Below the pieces are notes generated by a model. It searched no databases, had not been told where the DNA came from, and saw only the letters and a program-made list of their open reading frames with translations. Both the position numbers and the translations under genes were made by a program. 64,000 nucleotides of DNA from Siphonodentalium dalli. Taxonomy: Eukaryota; Mollusca; Scaphopoda; Gadilida; Siphonodentaliidae. Below, piece by piece: positions 41,945 through 54,055 of the stretch; position 1 is the first letter of the stretch, and every line of letters begins with the position of its first letter. Location of the stretch: the NCBI GenBank assembly GCA_032622095.1, contig CP136066.1, positions 92,771,319 through 92,835,318 on the forward strand, given 5' to 3'.

Positions 41945-42886
41945 TTTCTTATTAACTTTCATCTTGGCACTTATTCTGCGCAACGCAACAAAATCTGTCA
42001 TGCTCAATATAATATATTATTTGTACATTATTATTCTATCTATGCAAATTTATCCTTGGCAAATATCGTTTTCTTAATTCGAAAAAAATAATAATCTTGC
42101 TTTCAAGTAGATAATGAAATTCATCACCAATTAACTTTGTTAACGTGGCATAGGGTACAAGTGTTATCAGCTTCAGGAGCGCTTGACCATCGACTGTTTC
42201 GTTTGGCAAGCACTGATTGCTGGTTCTAAATTTACAATTTCAGATGTTGAAATATAAGAAAGGTGTAGATGAATTTAAATTCAATAACTTATTACTGTTG
42301 TCTCATTCACATCGCGCGCTCTGGCAGGTGCCTAGTTCAGTGCTACTACTGTGGAAAATATATATATGGAAAATATATATTGATTTTATACATTTGCTAA
42401 TACATTGAAAATTATATTTAACATATATATATATATATTATATGTCTAATGATATATGTGCATGTTGACTTGCAGTATAACATTTTAATATTATCTTGCA
42501 AATTTAAACAAAGAATTCACTTATGGAAAAAGTTCGATGATCTAAACGACATATAAAACTGTCCACTTGCACCATTAAATAAATTGAATGCTGTGGTAAA
42601 CTGACAAATTCTAATCCAGACGAAATATTTAATAAATAATTCTAGTCATAACGACTTGATTTAATCCTGAACAAATGGATAAACGAAGATGTAACCAGCT
42701 CTCACATGCCATGACCGGATTTATTATTAAAAGAATCAATAACAATATCTTTAATTTTAGGGTGGCGACAGGAAGACGACCTGATAGGTCATGTCGCCTC
42801 CACATGACTTGTCTATTTTTGTTGTATTTACTTTTGATGTACTCTATATTGTTATGATTTGTCATGGAATAAATTATTCTGATTCT
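41945..42886. other. AT-rich intergenic DNA
   Basis: A TA-rich stretch at about 42358-42445 (tatatatat runs). ORFs 42629-42865 (minus) and 42675-42857 (plus) overlap each other and lack features. Confidence 0.45.
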
Positions 42887-43250
42887 GTTCGTGACAAATT
42901 ATTGCTCATAGATATTTATTTTATAACTAGGTCAAAGGCCTCTGAGCGGACGTGGAGACTGGCGACCCAATTTGTTGGGCAGATTTCGTTAGTTTCAGAT
43001 ACGATATCTCGACTTCGCTTCGTTCAATTTCGCCGAGTTATATGTCAAATGAAAGGGAATTTTATTGCCAATATGAGACATCTGGGGAAATTTTGGCTGC
43101 AATTATCGATATCTATAATTTAATAGGGTTTTGATAGTTGGTGTGGTTTCAGTCAAATTCGACCATTTGAACCTTGTCACATGTATAGTCTATATTGGTA
43201 TTTTAGTAATTTTCCCCAGGGGGCTGTGCAATTGATTCTAGAGCAAACTA
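42887..43250 (+). repeat. Inverted repeat pair, right arm
   Basis: Partner of 40690-41045 in opposite orientation; about 1.84 kb lies between the arms. Confidence 0.87.
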
Positions 43251-44902
43251 CCAGTCGATAATAGCGGTGACATTATTACCGAAGAGAGCACATAAATCGC
43301 ATGATGATTCAAAATTTCCCCATAAAAGAGTTGAATGAGTTGAAATATGAACCATTATACTACAACAGAGGTTAATTCAGAAACAGAAAGTGAAAAGATA
43401 TATCCGAATATCACCAGCCTTAACATTTTATAGCCGAAAACTTAACACTATCCCCTAAAACGTGCACCATGGCTTAGGGTGTATTAAAGGCAAAACAGAC
43501 CACACACTAGTCCAGGCATTTGGTGTAACAATGTGCAAAGGGTGATAAAACCATACAATTGGCACCTATGTTCCTTATACACTAAAAATATATATATAAA
43601 TACATATATTGATCATTTTCAGATTGTAGACATCTCGACAGGTCCTTCCTTAGCAATGGTTGCTAGGCAACTATCCGATATCAAACAAATACAAATATCA
43701 CTGATATTAGCGAGTTTGCGATACCCGTCCGACGGGAACGGGTACGGGTGAATCGGTGAACATCGTCACGGTCACTTGGGTACTTTAAATGCAGCACATA
43801 AAGCGATAGCGATTTGGAACGGGTGGATGTGTCCCATTGACCGGTAACCTTTCACTACGATATTCTCACTCAAAGGATCATGAAATCCATGAAATTCCAG
43901 TCACTATCCATTAACCTATTTATTGCAAGATTTCATGGGCAAATATCATTGATAAAGTTGTCATTTTAAGCCAGCTTTTATGTTCAAATTATCGAGGCGG
44001 CTTCTATCACTTAGTTAAATCGGAAGGCCGATCTTTTCTCTAACAACTTTGTTCACTGCATTAATGACAGGTTGTGGTTAATTTTTTTTCTTATATTAAT
44101 TATCAGTTTCTTACTGGCCACTGGGGAGGGACCGGGACATATTGGATCGACCATGGTTCGGCCCGGTGTGAAATCTGAACATGAATTTTGCTAAATCCTA
44201 GCATCCATACTGGCATCAAGTTTTCCAATTGTTGGACATTTTGAGACCTAACACAACCCCCCCCCCCCCCCAAAGGTTGGAAAATTTCCAACAGTTTCGG
44301 ATAACAATTTCTGTCCATTTGTTTTTACTAATAATAGGAACATATGCAAATGTTGGTGTGAAATGTCCAACAAATGTTGTGTCAGGTATATCCAATTTCC
44401 CACTGTTGAACATTTGACAACAGTTGAGGGAGTGAGACACCCAGTCGTCACGTCTCTGTCTCAACCCTTTGTACAAGGGCATCAATATATCGTGGAGTTA
44501 TCCATGTATTGCGCATTTGAATACAACCGTTTAGTTGATCTTATGTAGGTGGGGACTGATTTCTCATTTTAATATATATTTACCATCTGAACGGACGCGG
44601 CGCATTTGAACCACAATACTGGTGTATATTGTAGTGGGGATAATATAGGTCGCTAAAGGCACGAAATACCTATACATACTCTACAAAATCTAAGCATAAT
44701 CAGAGCGAGTTTCAGCTTTTTTTCCCTCCTTTTTATAATAAGATTGATCGCATTTTTGTCACGAACAATACAGCGGCAAAGTGTCTGCAAGGCAATGTTC
44801 TCGTGTATTGATGAATATAGAGACGGCACAATCTTGCTATTTACTCAGCAATATACATGTACACCTGCCACCGTCGTTAAGGTGGAAGGAAATATCGTTT
44901 AA
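43251..44902. other. Intergenic, homopolymer C tract
   Basis: A run of about 14 C residues at 44257-44271 accounts for several Gly/Pro-rich spurious ORFs. Otherwise nothing recognised. The tubulin polyadenylation site probably lies in the right part of this stretch or in the adjoining MITE, but no AATAAA on the minus strand is close to the stop. Confidence 0.45.
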
Positions 44903-45160
44903 CCCTTTCGTGACTGGAGCTGCGCTTGTACAGTATTAAAGATCTGTGCCAGTGCATGCTCTTATATAAGCGAGTCTCCCATAGGGAGCATCGCATATAT
45001 CAGAGAATACACTGGCTTACAAGGTCAGAGTAATTATTGTTAGGCCAATGTATATATTATGTTATACATGCGAGGCTCCCTATGGGAGACTCGCATATAT
45101 AAGAGAATGCATTGGTACAGGGTTTCCGCAAAATGTCAGGAAGCTCCAGTCATGGAAGGG
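44903..45160. mobile_element. piggyBac-like MITE, family P2, next to the tubulin stop codon
   Basis: TTAA at 44899-44902 and a mutated TTGA at 45161-45164 flank a 258-bp element with ends CCCTTTCGTGACTGGAGCT and AGCTCCAGTCATGGAAGGG. It carries two palindromes (about 44949-45016 and 45043-45115), against one in the 12809-12995 copy. Its right edge is 14 bp from the tubulin stop codon, so the tubulin 3' UTR must run through it. Confidence 0.87.
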
Positions 45161-45174
45161 TTGAATGTATAAAT

Positions 45175-45990
45175 TTAATCATAAACTGTATCTTCGTCTG
45201 CAAATTCGTCACCCATGTCTTCCGCTGGTGCGTCCTGATATTGTTGATATTCAGAAACAAGATCGTTCATGTTCGACTCCGCTTCGGTAAACTCCGTCTC
45301 ATCCATTCCTTCTCCTGCGTACCAATGTAAAAACGCCTTGCGCATAAACATCGCCGTGAACTGCTCCGAAATTCTACGGAAGAGCTCTTGTATCGCCGTG
45401 CTGTTACCAATGAAGGTGGCGGACATTTTCAATCCCCTTGGTGGTATGTCGCAAACAGCCGTCTTCACATTGTTTGGAATCCATTCGACGAAATAAGCAC
45501 TGTTTTTGTTTTGAACATTTAACATTTGCTCGTCGACTTCTTTCATCGACATGCGCCCTCTGAACATCGCTGCGACAGTCAAATATCTCCCGCGCCTTGG
45601 ATCGCAAGCAGACATCATGTTTCTGGCATCGAACATTTGTTGCGTCAGTTCCGGTACAGTTAATGCTCGGTATTTCTGACAACCGCGCGCTGTCAATGGA
45701 GCAAACCCGGGCATGAAGAAATGCAATCGTGGAAACGGAACCATGTTAACGGCTAGTTTTCTGAGATCAGCATTCAGTTGACCAGGAAATCGAAGACACG
45801 TCGTTACTCCAGACATAGTGAGCGACACCAAGTGGTTAAGGTCTCCATATGTCGGTGTCTGTAAACGGAGTGTTGTAAAACAGATATCATACAGAGCTTC
45901 GTTGTCGATACAATATGTTTCGTCGGTATTTTCAACCAGTTGGTGGACAGAGAGAGTGGAGTTGTATGGCTCAACTACAGTGTCAGAAAC
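45175..45990 (-). CDS. TUBB: Beta-tubulin exon 2
   Basis: Encodes residues 175-445 from '[20 protein letters not shown]' to the tail, stop TAA at 45175-45177. The acceptor is preceded by ttgttgaacatatg..cgttgcag on the coding strand. Confidence 0.97.
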   Translation of the reverse strand, partial: VSDTVVEPYNSTLSVHQLVENTDETYCIDNEALYDICFTTLRLQTPTYGDLNHLVSLTMSGVTTCLRFPGQLNADLRKLAVNMVPFPRLHFFMPGFAPLTARGCQKYRALTVPELTQQMFDARNMMSACDPRRGRYLTVAAMFRGRMSMKEVDEQMLNVQNKNSAYFVEWIPNNVKTAVCDIPPRGLKMSATFIGNSTAIQELFRRISEQFTAMFMRKAFLHWYAGEGMDETEFTEAESNMNDLVSEYQQYQDAPAEDMGDEFADEDTVYD

Positions 45991-48900
45991 CTGCAACGAG
46001 AACGAGTTGTTGAACATATGTAGCATGACCCAATATATACAAAAGAATTACATATGGTATATAAATACATACAGATGTGTCGGCACATCGGACTGGAGCA
46101 CAAGTTACCAAACGTATTATGAGTGCATCTCCAAATTATTATTTTCCATAGGCGACAGTGTTAACTGTAAGTCCTGTGGCGATGGGTTAAACCTATTTAA
46201 CTTCAAGTGGTAAATTTTCCCCCAGAACGTCATCCGATACACTATTCGGACAACAAACGCGCTCTTTAAGTTATTTAAACAAAATTGTATTTACACAACT
46301 ACCCCATTTACTGCACAAAAATCAGCAGCATACAAATACCCAACCGCCGTCCATAACTTCCGGACCATATCAGACTTTTCCCGACCATATAAACAAAAAT
46401 GATCGTCATTTTAACGTATATAAGATAATAAGCTATGCTGTTCTGTGATACAATCAACCAATCAGCAGCCAGATTTGTTGTTGTGCTGACTGTATACCCC
46501 CCACACACATATTCAAGAAGAGTAACTCTATATAATTAGTTGCTTCTAACATCATCTGGCATTCAACAGTTAACAAATATCAGAGATGGGTGCGGGAAGT
46601 ACTGTGATGTTGGCTTCGATCGTCTGTGTTCTGTGTGTTTTGGAGTAAAAAGATCCAACAAGAGCACCATCCCCCAACCGTTAGTCGTATTGTACAAATT
46701 GCTGTTAGTGTGGCTGTTGGTGGTTACACTGGTGTAAATGTTCTCCATATATATAGGCCCCAGTCCAAACGATTTAGCGTATACTGTTTACAATATAAAT
46801 CCTAGGTCCAAAATGTTCTTTAAATCTGAAAGATTGACATTTGCGGAAACTTTTTATGCAAACAAATCATGTCCGTCCAGCAGGGAATTCGCCTTTAAAT
46901 CTTGTGTTTTCGAAACTAGTGTCAGAACCGCACTAAAAATAAATTCATATTTTAGACCACACCACAAAATTCAAACTTCACTACAAAGGGTTAATTCCTG
47001 CGCCAATGGCTATTCTACCTATGGGAAATCATCGGGAAGAGGTGTGATGATTTTTTAAAGTAAAAACCACACAAGGCTATTGACCCAGGGCCCAGTGTCT
47101 AATTTATTATCTCCTATATTCCTCCCGCATCCGATAGATGTCACTCCGAACCGTATTTATACCAGTGTAACCTTGGTTTGGCTGTTAGTGTGACTGTTGG
47201 TGTGGCTGTTGGTGTGGCCGTGGTTTAACGTTATGGGATAAGAAGGAGTACAATGTGAGAATCATGAGAAACGGTATGCCGAAGAGGTGAGTGATTGGAC
47301 TGTCTCAATAATAAGTATATTTAATGTATAACAATAGTGCGATACGCCAAAATGAAAACGGATATTTCACAGAGACATTGACCACTTCAAGTTAATCTAA
47401 TCGTGCCCATATTCGATCTCTAGAATCGGCGTACAAATTACAACTGAAATAGCTTTACCATAAGGTTACAAAACACCAAATGATTTGCATAGGCCTCAGT
47501 GTTAACAAATCCCGCTGGCCTGTATTCGCAGGAAAGCTTTGACCCTGCACGAGTATCAAACATTGAAGAACGTCCTTGTAGACGCACGAAAATGTGCCCA
47601 AAAGTACTTGTAAACGTGCTGTGTCACACTGCAGTTTTGACAAACGTCACACTACCCTTAAAATGGAGAAAAAAATGACATCGAAAAAAACACCAACCCC
47701 TCCCATAAATAATTGCCAATTTGACAGCCGTAACCGTTCACCATGTGGCTATATTTGATGTTTCTCGTCGGGAAACACGTTTGTGCATTTTTTCGTTCAT
47801 CCATGTGTCATTGACCATTCAGCTGCCATAATTTTTTTTATGCTGATCCTAGCTTGGGGGTCCCAGGGGAAATCACTCTACTAGTTTGTATTTGGTGTAT
47901 TATAACCATAAGTACACGCTGAATGATGAAATGTTCTCATCGTCTTTTCATTTTAATAGAAAATGGTGTGCACATGTTAATAATATTTTCGCCACTGGTT
48001 GGTTCTGATGAGGGATGAATTAGTTATTTTGTCATCGGTAGTGATTTTGTGAGGTAAATTCCATTCAGCGATAATGGATGGGATCAAACCCAATTTTGGG
48101 GTGGGCTTATTAGTGAAATAGTTTATATGTCTTACGGGTTTCTAATGGGATATAGCCAGAATTAATTGATTAACGTCCTCGCTAAAGAGCGCAAAATCAT
48201 TCAACATGGAGATAGCCGATCGGGACATCACTGACGATATGGGGTTGCATGCTGCTATGTGAGACTCGCGTATATAAGAGAATACATTGGCACATGTCTT
48301 TCGCAATGTTTCAGGAAGCTTCAGTCAAGGAAGGGTTAACAGATGGGTTAGAATATTGAATACCAGTTAAGACATTATGTTATACATAACATAAGTAGTC
48401 TGCCCAAAGGTGCCACACTAAACGAAAAAGACATGATATTACTCTATTTTTCGGCACAGATATGAACGGATGCGAAGCGGCGGAACTGAAAATGCATGTC
48501 ACGGGCAGACTATAGCGCCCGATTAAAAGAACGAGGTCCGCGAAAAGGGCATCGCGAAGGCCCAATCTAACCATAAACTACGACAATTCGTCGCCATCAA
48601 ATTTGCTTTTTACCAGCTTTTACTTGGAATTCCGAATACCATTAAGACTACATTGTGTATGAATACTGAAAGCGGTGGGATCGAATCCCGCGTACAGCAT
48701 GGAAATGGCCTGAATCCCACGTACCAACATTTTCCCTTTTTTTCACTTAAATTCTCAATATTTCCTACCATTTAATTTGTATCTGTCGTTTGCTTATTTT
48801 TCCTGAATAATATACCATTCCAATCAAATGTACATGTATGCTTGTAAAACTGATGGGAGAATTCATTCAGTATAAAGAGAGGGTTAAATACTGATCTTGA

Positions 48901-49514
48901 TTAATAACATGAATCTTCCGCGGCAGAATGCACGGAGTTTGAGGTTTCTCGTTACACACTAATGAGCAGTAAATTAGTGTTGAGATAGATACCTTAGGCG
49001 AAGGAACAACAGAGAACGTGTTCATGATACGATCAGGATACTCCTCCCGTATCTTGATTATTATCAGCGTTCCCATTCCGGATCCTGTTCCACCTCCAAG
49101 TGAATGTGCCAACTGAAATCCTTGCAAACAATCACAATTTTCGCATTCCTTTCTCACGACATCCATGACCGTCTCGACCAATTCCGCGCCGTCGGTGTAG
49201 TGACCTTTCGCCCAATTATTTCCAGCGCCACTTTGTCCGAACACGAAATTATCTGGACGAAAAATGCCACCCATCGGACCAGACCGAACCGAGTCCATTG
49301 TTCCGGGTTCCAAATCCACCAAAATGCACCTAGGAACGTAATTGACCTTCGAACCCTCGTTGTAGTAAACGTCAATGCGCTCGAGTTTTAAATCTGAGTC
49401 GCCTTGGTAACGCCCCGTGGCATCTATTCCGTGCTCGTCCGAAATAGTTTCCCAAAACTTCGTCCCGATTTGATTCCCACATTGCCCTGCTTGTATATGA
49501 ACAATTTCCCTCAT
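45175..49514 (-). CDS. TUBB: Beta-tubulin (2 exons, complete)
   Basis: Subunit of the alpha/beta heterodimer that builds microtubules and hydrolyses GTP. Exon 1 is 49514-48993 (174 codons, phase 0 donor cctaag|gtatct); exon 2 is 45990-45175 (271 codons plus TAA, acceptor ttgcag|gtttct). The total is 445 aa, the usual length. Visible landmarks: N-terminal MREI (the autoregulation tetrapeptide), '[20 protein letters not shown]', the GTP-binding '[14 protein letters not shown]', '[16 protein letters not shown]' and '[20 protein letters not shown]'. It is intact with no stops or frameshifts. The tail is odd: it ends '[16 protein letters not shown]', short on Glu and with a terminal VYD. The 45-65 loop '[11 protein letters not shown]' also deviates from the common NEATGGKYVPR, so this is a divergent isotype, not a housekeeping-like copy. 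Confidence 0.97.
46722..47172. mobile_element. 451-bp TIR element with 5-bp target duplication
   Basis: The ends GGTTACACTGGTGTAAAT and ATTTATACCAGTGTAACC are inverted repeats (17 of 18). TTGGT at 46717-46721 and again at 47173-47177 fits a 5-bp target duplication. It is inserted in a short gctgttggtgt minisatellite. No transposase; superfamily not assigned. Confidence 0.7.
48256..48335. mobile_element. Half copy of MITE family P2
   Basis: It begins at the hairpin centre (gctatgtgagactcgcgtat) and runs through 'aagagaatacattggcaca' and 'caggaagcttcagtcaagga' to AGGG then TTAA (48336-48339). The left half is missing. Confidence 0.8.
48993..49514 (-). CDS. TUBB: Beta-tubulin exon 1
   Basis: ATG at 49514-49512 opens '[20 protein letters not shown]'. 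Encodes residues 1-174, ending '[10 protein letters not shown]'. The start is fixed by the universally conserved MREI N-terminus. Confidence 0.97.
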
Positions 49515-50279
49515 TTTTGAAAACTATTCCGGAAAATGCACATGTAATATGTTTCACAACAACGAAAGACTCCGGTTGCTGCATATGCCTTGGACGCAGA
49601 GCCAACAAATGGAGTAAAACCTTTGCTTTGTAGGTTTTTTTTCTCTCTCTCTCTCAATGTTTGTTGTGTGACTAACACCTTAGATTGATGTGTGTTCGGA
49701 GATTGGGTGTTTGACATTAAAGGATGATTAGCGAGCCAAGAAATGGCGTTTTATTCTTACTGGTACGTCCTTGGTATAATTAAGATGTCCCCACAACACC
49801 GCTTTTCGAAATTTCCCAGTGTTTACTCTAGCTAATTAGACAGATGTCGTACTCGCGTACTATCAAGTACAAGTCAGACTGACTGTATATACTCATGTTT
49901 ACTTGCTTCGATGTTGGGTGTTTACGACATGTGTGAATGGACCGGTAGGGCCGTTGTAAACCAGACATCAACATAATATGCAGAGCCCATCTTCAATGGT
50001 TCAAGTTAACCTTTTTTGTCCAAACACATTATCTTACAACAACTCAAAAAAGGCCTTCTGGTTTTCACAAACTATAAATTCATTTCATAATGTATCCAAC
50101 ATTTTATATGTTCAAATTTACATAGCCCATGTTTGTTACAATGAAGCCTGTTCAGTGATTGGTCAACTCCAAATTGGGTCATGCATATCTTATCCAAATA
50201 AAACACACCATAACACGAACCGACGTCACATTATTATGACATAAATGATAAAAGGTGATATATAAATATAGAATCCGGG
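49515..50279. other. Tubulin upstream region
   Basis: Would hold the 5' UTR and promoter of the minus-strand tubulin gene. A CT-rich run (ttttctctctctctctca) lies at about 49638-49657, 125-145 bp upstream of the ATG. I see no convincing TATA box; the start of transcription cannot be placed. Confidence 0.45.
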
Positions 50280-52135
50280 GCAAGATACATTCACATAGCA
50301 AATTTCAAGTCGATAGCTCCACCCGTTTCCGATATCTCGTCTGCGCATGCGCGAAGCGGGCGCCGCACGGACTCGCCAATACGACAACGACGACCGCCTG
50401 GTCAAACTACACACATGTACCAAGTTTCGTCCCGATCGGTCGAGAATCGTAGATTTGTATAAATGACAGACGGACAAACAGACAAACAGACAAACAGACA
50501 GAGGTCTTCAAAACGTTGTCCGGGCTATTCAAAAACCAAATTTCAAGTCGATAGCTCCACCCGTTTCCGAGATCTGGTCTGCGAATGCGCGATTTCGGGA
50601 TCTGGTCTGCGCATGCGCGAAGCTTGCGTCGCACGGGCTCGGCCACACGATAAAATTCGTATCCGGGGCAAGATACATTCACGAGATCTCGTCTGCACAT
50701 GCGTTGCACGGGCGTCGCACGGGCTCGCCAATACGACAACGACGAACGCATGGTCAAACTACACACACGTACCAAATTTCAAGTCGATAGCTCCACCCGT
50801 TTCCGAGATCTCGTCTGCGCATGCGCTGCACGGGCGCCGCACGGGCTCGCCAATACGACATCGTCGACCGCCTGGTCAAACTACACACACGTACCAAGTT
50901 TCGTCCCGATCGGTCGAGAATCGTAGATTTGTATAAATGACAGACAGCCAAAAACAGACAAACAGACAGAGGTCTTCAAAATATATATGAGACTAGCTGG
51001 TGGACCCAACTTCGTCTGGGCTGTTTCCCCTCTGCTTTTCGGCGAATTGCGCGATTTGTCTTTGAATTGACCATTTTGAAGGTCAAGGTCAGGTCGAGAT
51101 AATGATTTGACCCGTCCAAAACACTCCCCGGACAAAATTACCCGACAAAAGTACCCGTCGAAATCCGTCAGGTTTTACCCGATTTGACCTTGAATTGACC
51201 ATTTTGAAGGTCAAGGTCAGGTTGGGGAAACGATTTGACCGGTCCAAAACACTCCTCGGACCAAAGTAACCATATGTATCAAATATTGTCGAAATCCCGT
51301 CAAGGTCAAGGTCAGGTCGGGGTCACGATTTGACCCGTCCAAAACACCCGCCCCCGGACAAAAGTACCCATGAGTATCAAATTTCGACGAAATCCGTCCG
51401 TTTTACCCGGTTTGACCTTGAATTGACCTTTTTGAAGGTCAAGGCCAGGTCGGGGTAAAGATTTGACCCTTCCAAAAGACTCCCCGGACAAAAGTATCTG
51501 TAGGTATAAAATTTCGTCGAAATCCGTCCCGTTTTACCATATTTGACCTTGAAATGACCATTTTGAAGGTCAAGGTCAGGTCGGAGTCACGATTTGACCC
51601 CTCCATAACATTCCCTGGAAAAAGTAACCCTAGGTATCAAATTTCGTCAAAATCCGTCTGGCAGTTTTCCCGGCCATAGCTAACAGACAAACAACAAACA
51701 AACAAACAGAAGTCCCAAAATATATATTAGACTAGCCGATGAGCCCGACGTTGTCCAGGCTATTCTTAAACCAAATTTCAAGTCGATAGCTCCACCCGTT
51801 TCCCAGATCTGGTCTGCGCATGCGCGAAGCTGGTGTCGCACGGGCTCGGCGACCCGATAAAAATCGTATCTGGGGCAAGATACATTCACATAGCAAATTT
51901 CAAGTCGATAGCTCCACCCGTTTCCGAGATCTCGTCTGCGCATGCGCGAAGCGGGCGCCACACGGGTTCGCCAATACGACGTTGACGACCGCCTGGTCAA
52001 ACTACAGACACGTACCAAGTTTCGTCCCGATCGGTCGAGAATCGTAGAGTTGTATAAATGACATACATACATACAGACAGACAGACAGACAGACATACAG
52101 ACAGACAGACAGACAGACAGAGGTCTTCAAAATAT
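50280..52135. repeat. Complex repeat array with GACA tails
   Basis: A module 'aaatttcaagtcgatagctc', 'cacccgtttccgagatct', 'gtctgcgcatgcgc' occurs at about 50304, 50540, 50774, 51774 and 51896, usually followed by 'ccgcctggtcaaactac' and 'agtttcgtcccgatcggtcg', and ends in (CAGA)n at 50464-50500, 50940-50970 and 52060-52120. Between them (51060-51650) is a second tandem of 'ttgaccttgaattgacc', 'gaaggtcaaggtcaggtcgg' units, period about 125-130 and more. ORFs on both strands are repeat artefacts. Confidence 0.85.
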
Positions 52136-52952
52136 ATAGGAAATATGTAATCTGTTCCCAACCCCATTTGTAATATTCTTACAAATAACATATTTTTAAA
52201 TATTAGGCTGAAAACGACGATGAACTCCCATCAACCAAATCGTGTGCTGATAGAATGCTTTGTTGCTGCGGAATGAAAATGTTTCAGTTCAAATTACCCT
52301 CTCTCGCAGGAATTGCGCACAACTGGGTGGTAAGAATTCCATTTGTGGTGGCGCTTTGTTGATATATTCGATCGGAACTTTTGCTTGTCGCTTATTATCC
52401 AGAGGTATAGCCCCGGGGATAGTTGTTCTGTCGGTAGTCCGTTAGAACGGAACCCACAAGACTGATTAATATTTCCATAACCTTCCTTTGTGGATTTCCT
52501 TGTTGTTGTTTCCGTTTCATTTGTATTGTATGCCCTCGTGAGATTTGACTTCTTCTGAATAGATCACGTTGTTATTATTACGTTCGTAAGCGGGTCTTAA
52601 CCCATATGCAGTGTTGGCGACGCTATAATATTCAATAAGTTAAACGCAAAGAGATTTAATGTAATACAAACTATCCGTAATCAGGAAAAGTGAATTCCAA
52701 AAATGCATATATATATGCCACGATGAAATTGTTCTACCGAAGTTGTACATGTTACTGAATACATGCTTGACTGCTTTGAGATAATGTTATTAGCTACGTT
52801 ATACCGCATAGTAATATAATTACAGCTCTGGTATAAATTAGAGAAGGTAGCACATGCAATATTACCATAGTGGTAGCACGATATACCATGCTGTAGTTGA
52901 AAACTGTAGCATAGTATAATACTATAGTCTATATATATATTTTGAGAACTAC

Positions 52953-52984
<32 letters not shown>

Positions 52985-53071
52985 TAGCCGATGAGCCCGA
53001 CGTTGTCCTGGCTATTCAAAAACCAAATTTCAAGTCGATAACTCCACCCGTTTCCGAGATCTGGTCTGCGC
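52136..53071. other. Intergenic, (TA)n and a repeat module
   Basis: TA run at about 52948-52983. From 52984 to 53082 a further copy of the 50-kb repeat module (ctagccgatgagcccgacgt, then tttcaagtcgata) runs straight into the tubulin-like fragment. Confidence 0.55.
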
Positions 53072-53121
53072 ACCGAACCGACTCCATGGTTTCTGGTTCC
53101 AAATCCACCCTAATACATAGG
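53072..53121 (-). pseudogene. Beta-tubulin fragment
   Basis: About 50 bp which on the minus strand reads 'VDLEPETMESVR', aligning to '[12 protein letters not shown]' of the intact gene (49330-49287). DNA identity is roughly 80% by eye. It joins directly to the repeat module at 52984-53082. Likely a relic of another tubulin copy, not of the neighbouring gene. Confidence 0.75.
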
Positions 53122-54055
53122 CTATAGGCGACCACACGACTGATGTTAGATGTCTTAAAATGGCACTAATAATTAATTAAACTGAATAAATATTATATAT
53201 ATACTCAAAATGTTTGGAATCTGGTCGTTGAAATTTGTTTCCCCGTTGTATATTGACATGGAGTGTCATGGGATATGTGCCGTTGAAATCACGCGACTGT
53301 CTTAACGAGACAATAATAACAATGTTGATGAAATAATTAAATGTATACCAAAAATATTTTGACCCTGGTCGCTAGAAATTGGTATGCAGTGGTTAACTGA
53401 TCCGGGGGTACCATTGGATAGGTGCCGATGGAACATAACAATTATATTATTATAATAAAGAGCGTCCCTTGTCAGCTTAGATGATATGTAGGAAAATTGA
53501 TACAAATGTTGTCACCTGTCCAGAGAATCTCACGAGATAGGCGCTTTTGATGTCATATGAATTAAAGGGGGACTACGAACGTAGTTTGATAGTATTTTAT
53601 TGAGGGGTATGTCACTGTGGTCGTTGGAGCACATATAGCGTTAACAATATTAGCATATATGATCAATGAAGAGCGTTTATTATCAGCTCAGAAGATATGG
53701 GCGAAATTGGCCCACATATTTAATTTGACAAGGGAGTGTGATGGGGTAGGTGACTTAACGAGACACTAATAATTAGCAATAAAGGGCGTTTATTATCACT
53801 TAAAAGATAGCCGGTAACTTTATCCGGAGAGTGTCATGCAATAGGCGATGTTTACCTCGGTGAATAATAACTAATTTTAATGACAAGAAGGGGCACTTAT
53901 AATTTATTCATTCTTTACCCATACAACGCCGGGAATCCCAGCTATAGTGATATAAGGGGAGAAACAAAGTCGAAAACAAAGAGTTATTTGTATAAGTAGC
54001 TCATGGTCTATAAGATCATGGGCTATAATAATGCCGCTTTAGTTATCGGAATTAA
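53122..54055. repeat. Degenerate about 200-bp tandem repeats
   Basis: Repeating phrases 'aacgagacactaataattaa', 'gtgtcatg.gataggtg' and 'gagcgtttattatcagct' recur at about 53160-53860 in four diverged units. No coding. Confidence 0.65.

Larger units (their letters stand above)
45991..48992. other. Beta-tubulin intron
   Basis: 3002 bp, GT-AG. It contains a 451-bp terminal-inverted-repeat element (46722-47172) and a half-copy of MITE family P2 (48256-48335). Around 46700-46722 and 47180-47225 is a 'gtgtggctgttggt' minisatellite split by the 451-bp element. No additional exon is needed, since the protein is complete. Confidence 0.8.

Noticed and set aside
50226-52096. Repeated ORFs with similar peptides (KFQVDSSTRFRDLVCACA type)
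   Set aside because: The peptide repeats because the DNA module repeats; frames occur on both strands, have no domain, and end in GACA tails. Treated as a repeat array.
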